Assembly (NCBI RefSeq): GCF_001444505.1
Contig: NZ_LNDJ01000056.1
Coordinates: 1 to 47,940, forward strand
DNA length: 47,940 nucleotides
Direction of reading: 5' to 3'
Source of the DNA: Psychrobacter piscatorii
Lineage (GTDB): Bacteria; Pseudomonadota; Gammaproteobacteria; Pseudomonadales; Moraxellaceae
The notes under the pieces are model-generated. The model was not told the origin of the DNA. It searched no databases and saw only the letters and a program-made list of their open reading frames with translations. The first letter of the stretch is position 1. The number at the start of each line of letters is the position of its first letter. Positions 46,509 through 47,940 of this stretch are shown in pieces. Position numbers and translations under genes: made by a program.

Positions 46509-46540
46509 TTGGTTATAAAGATATTGTCTGTTTTATTTAC

Positions 46541-46575
46541 AAAACCCTGATGCCAAACATTGGGGTTTTATTTTT
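46541..46575 (+). terminator. Probable intrinsic terminator after purA
   Basis: AAAACCC pairs with GGGTTTT across a 15-base interval, followed by ATTTTTGG, 32 bases past the purA stop. The stem is short, so efficiency is uncertain. Confidence 0.55.
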
Positions 46576-46679
46576 GGTAAATAAGAAGATTGATGAGCGG
46601 TAAAACCTTGCTCAATTTATCTTTGTGTAAGTTATCGCCATAAATTAATCCTATCATTTATACGCTTAATCATTATATT

Positions 46680-46740
46680 GACATACTTCCACCACTTTCG
46701 CCAAGCTCAAGTGGGGAATTCTAAAAGCATAAGCTCTTAG
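46680..46740 (-). mobile_element. Right end of an IS200/IS605-type element (predicted)
   Basis: Just downstream of the tnpB stop lies CCACTT (46692-46697) pairing with AAGTGG (46709-46714) across 11 bases, a small subterminal hairpin as expected near the RE of IS200/IS605 elements. In known systems the guide RNA (omega or reRNA) overlaps the 3' end of tnpB and this RE, with the guide taken from the flanking DNA beyond it, here leftward of about 46680. The exact element end is not determined. The left end lies outside the window. Confidence 0.45.
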
Positions 46741-47940
46741 GTGGCTTTCTCACGAAGGTCACAAGTTTTCTGTTTCAAAGGGCGACCTTTAAAGCATCCT
46801 CCCTCCGCAGACAAAACGGCATGTCCTGCCGCTAATATATTACGAGCCGCATTAACATCTGCGTTCGTAACATACCTGCATTCGACGCACTCAAAGTTTG
46901 CTTGAGTGCGTCTATTTTCCTTGGCAATATGCTTGCATTCAAAGCAGGTTTGGCTGGTGTAACGTGGGTTTACCTGAATGAGCAACCCGCCTTGCCATTG
47001 TTGCTTGTACTCAAACATATTAACCATCATGCCCCAGCCTTGATCTAAGATTGATTTGTTTAATGCTGATTTGGCTTTGACATGCCGACCTTTTTTCTCC
47101 ATCGTACCGCTAGCTGATCTCGACATATTGGCGACTTTTAAATCTTCACAGGCAATCATGGCGTGGTTTTTGCTGATCGCGGTAGTGATTTTATGCAAGT
47201 AGTCATGGCGAATATTGGCGATGTGATTGTGTAATTTTTGAATCTTACGGTTTTGCCTTTTCCAGTTTTCACTGAACTTTACTTTCTTACTTAATTGACG
47301 CTGCAATTTGGCAAGTTTAATTTGATTGGCTTTAAAGCTGTTTTTGGGTTTGATGTATTGACCGTCTGAGGTGGTAATGAGTTTAGTGATACCTAAATCA
47401 ATACCTATGGCGCTTTTGGAGGGGTGAGTTGGGTTCTCAGATAATGCTCGCTCAGTGCCAAACGACACGTACCAGTGACCTGATTTCTTGCTGATGGTGA
47501 CGTTTTTAATGGTGCCGATGATATCTTGTGATTTTTTAAATTTTACAAAGCCCACGCCATTAGGTAGTTTGACGCGATTACCTTCAACACGGCAATATTT
47601 ATCAAACTGAACAAGCCTGATTGAGTCGCAGCCATCGGATTTACGTTTAAATCTTGGCATCAGTTGTCGTAGTTGAATCTCTGTGCCATCACTTAGCTTA
47701 AAAAACTTGGGTTTTCGGAACTTCTTTTTGTTTTCTTTGAGCCTAGCATGAACTTTAGGGTCGAAAAATCGTGACCAAGCAGAGGCAAGATCACGTACTT
47801 TTTGTTGTAAAGACACAGCATTGGCATGGGTTCTTAAGAAGTCAAAATCAGGATTGTTCTTTAGAACCATGATTTTATTAACCAAGTTGGTGGCATTAAT
47901 AAATTCATTTTTGGCAAACATCTCAAATGAGATCGCTAGC
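46737..47940 (-). CDS. tnpB: TnpB-family RNA-guided nuclease (IS200/IS605), partial at window edge
   Basis: At least 400 residues of an OrfB/TnpB protein read leftward. The frame remains open through the right edge of the window (LAISFE precedes the first internal Met at 47921), and the usual TnpB start region of about 40 residues is missing, so the gene continues beyond. The RuvC core is intact in what is visible: Asp in IGIDLGITKLITTSDG, Glu in MIACEDLKVANMSRS, Asp in NADVNAARNIL. The zinc ribbon has CFECKH and CVECRY. Only tnpB is seen; whether a tnpA lies outside is unknown. No frameshift or stop interrupts the part shown, so activity is possible. Confidence 0.9.
   Translation of the reverse strand, partial: LAISFEMFAKNEFINATNLVNKIMVLKNNPDFDFLRTHANAVSLQQKVRDLASAWSRFFDPKVHARLKENKKKFRKPKFFKLSDGTEIQLRQLMPRFKRKSDGCDSIRLVQFDKYCRVEGNRVKLPNGVGFVKFKKSQDIIGTIKNVTISKKSGHWYVSFGTERALSENPTHPSKSAIGIDLGITKLITTSDGQYIKPKNSFKANQIKLAKLQRQLSKKVKFSENWKRQNRKIQKLHNHIANIRHDYLHKITTAISKNHAMIACEDLKVANMSRSASGTMEKKGRHVKAKSALNKSILDQGWGMMVNMFEYKQQWQGGLLIQVNPRYTSQTCFECKHIAKENRRTQANFECVECRYVTNADVNAARNILAAGHAVLSAEGGCFKGRPLKQKTCDLREKAT

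Overview
The window is ordinary chromosomal DNA of a gammaproteobacterium. The gene content points to Moraxellaceae, most likely Psychrobacter: a PhoH ATPase, two UbiH/UbiI-type hydroxylases, nadA-nadB-nadC with a NadQ-like regulator, an Acinetobacter-like FolD, hisZ followed by purA, and a Wza/Wzb/Wzc plus PglF-E-D-C capsule cluster. The genus call is inferred from remembered protein resemblance, not from a search. I see no rRNA, tRNA, CRISPR array or prophage.

Layout. (1) 27-6738: phoH on the minus strand; two ubiquinone-pathway FAD monooxygenases; two tandem OmpA-like lipoproteins; a LysO-type lysine exporter. (2) 6946-12494: de novo NAD synthesis. nadA and nadB lie on the minus strand, diverging from a NadQ/NrtR-like regulator, with nadC downstream on the plus strand. 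A perfect 9-3-9 palindrome sits inside the predicted nadA promoter, and a second copy with two mismatches sits just downstream of the predicted nadC -10, so the regulon can be read from the DNA. (3) 12714-17513: a MarC protein, an ArgO/LysE exporter, three neighbouring genes that look like diverged paralogues of one undescribed family, and rluB. (4) 18066-39799: an 18-gene capsular polysaccharide locus, all on the plus strand. (5) 40029-46508: folD, psiE, an unusually long CorA, a DUF2237 protein, hisZ and purA. (6) 46680-47940: an IS200/IS605-type TnpB gene whose N-terminus lies beyond the right edge.

The capsule locus is the centre of the window. Its outer genes are export and assembly (wza, wzb, wzc at the left; wzi at the right) and a complete PglF-PglC-PglD-PglE set. 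That set predicts a first sugar of the UDP-2,4-diacetamido-2,4,6-trideoxyhexose (diNAcBac/QuiNAc4NAc) type. tviB and tviC predict UDP-GlcNAcA and UDP-GalNAcA. The middle (about 26.3-34.6 kb) is clearly more AT-rich and carries the flippase, glycosyltransferases, a Wzy-like polymerase and an unexpected trio: a MurA-like enolpyruvyl transferase with every catalytic residue I checked intact, a MurB-like reductase of the Gram-positive type, and an ATP-grasp ligase. Together these could make a muramic-acid-like (lactyl ether) sugar nucleotide and join its carboxylate, or that of the uronic acid, to an amine. That would be a peptidoglycan-precursor-like chemistry used for capsule. This is the most interesting hypothesis in the window; it rests on gene content and motif reading only.
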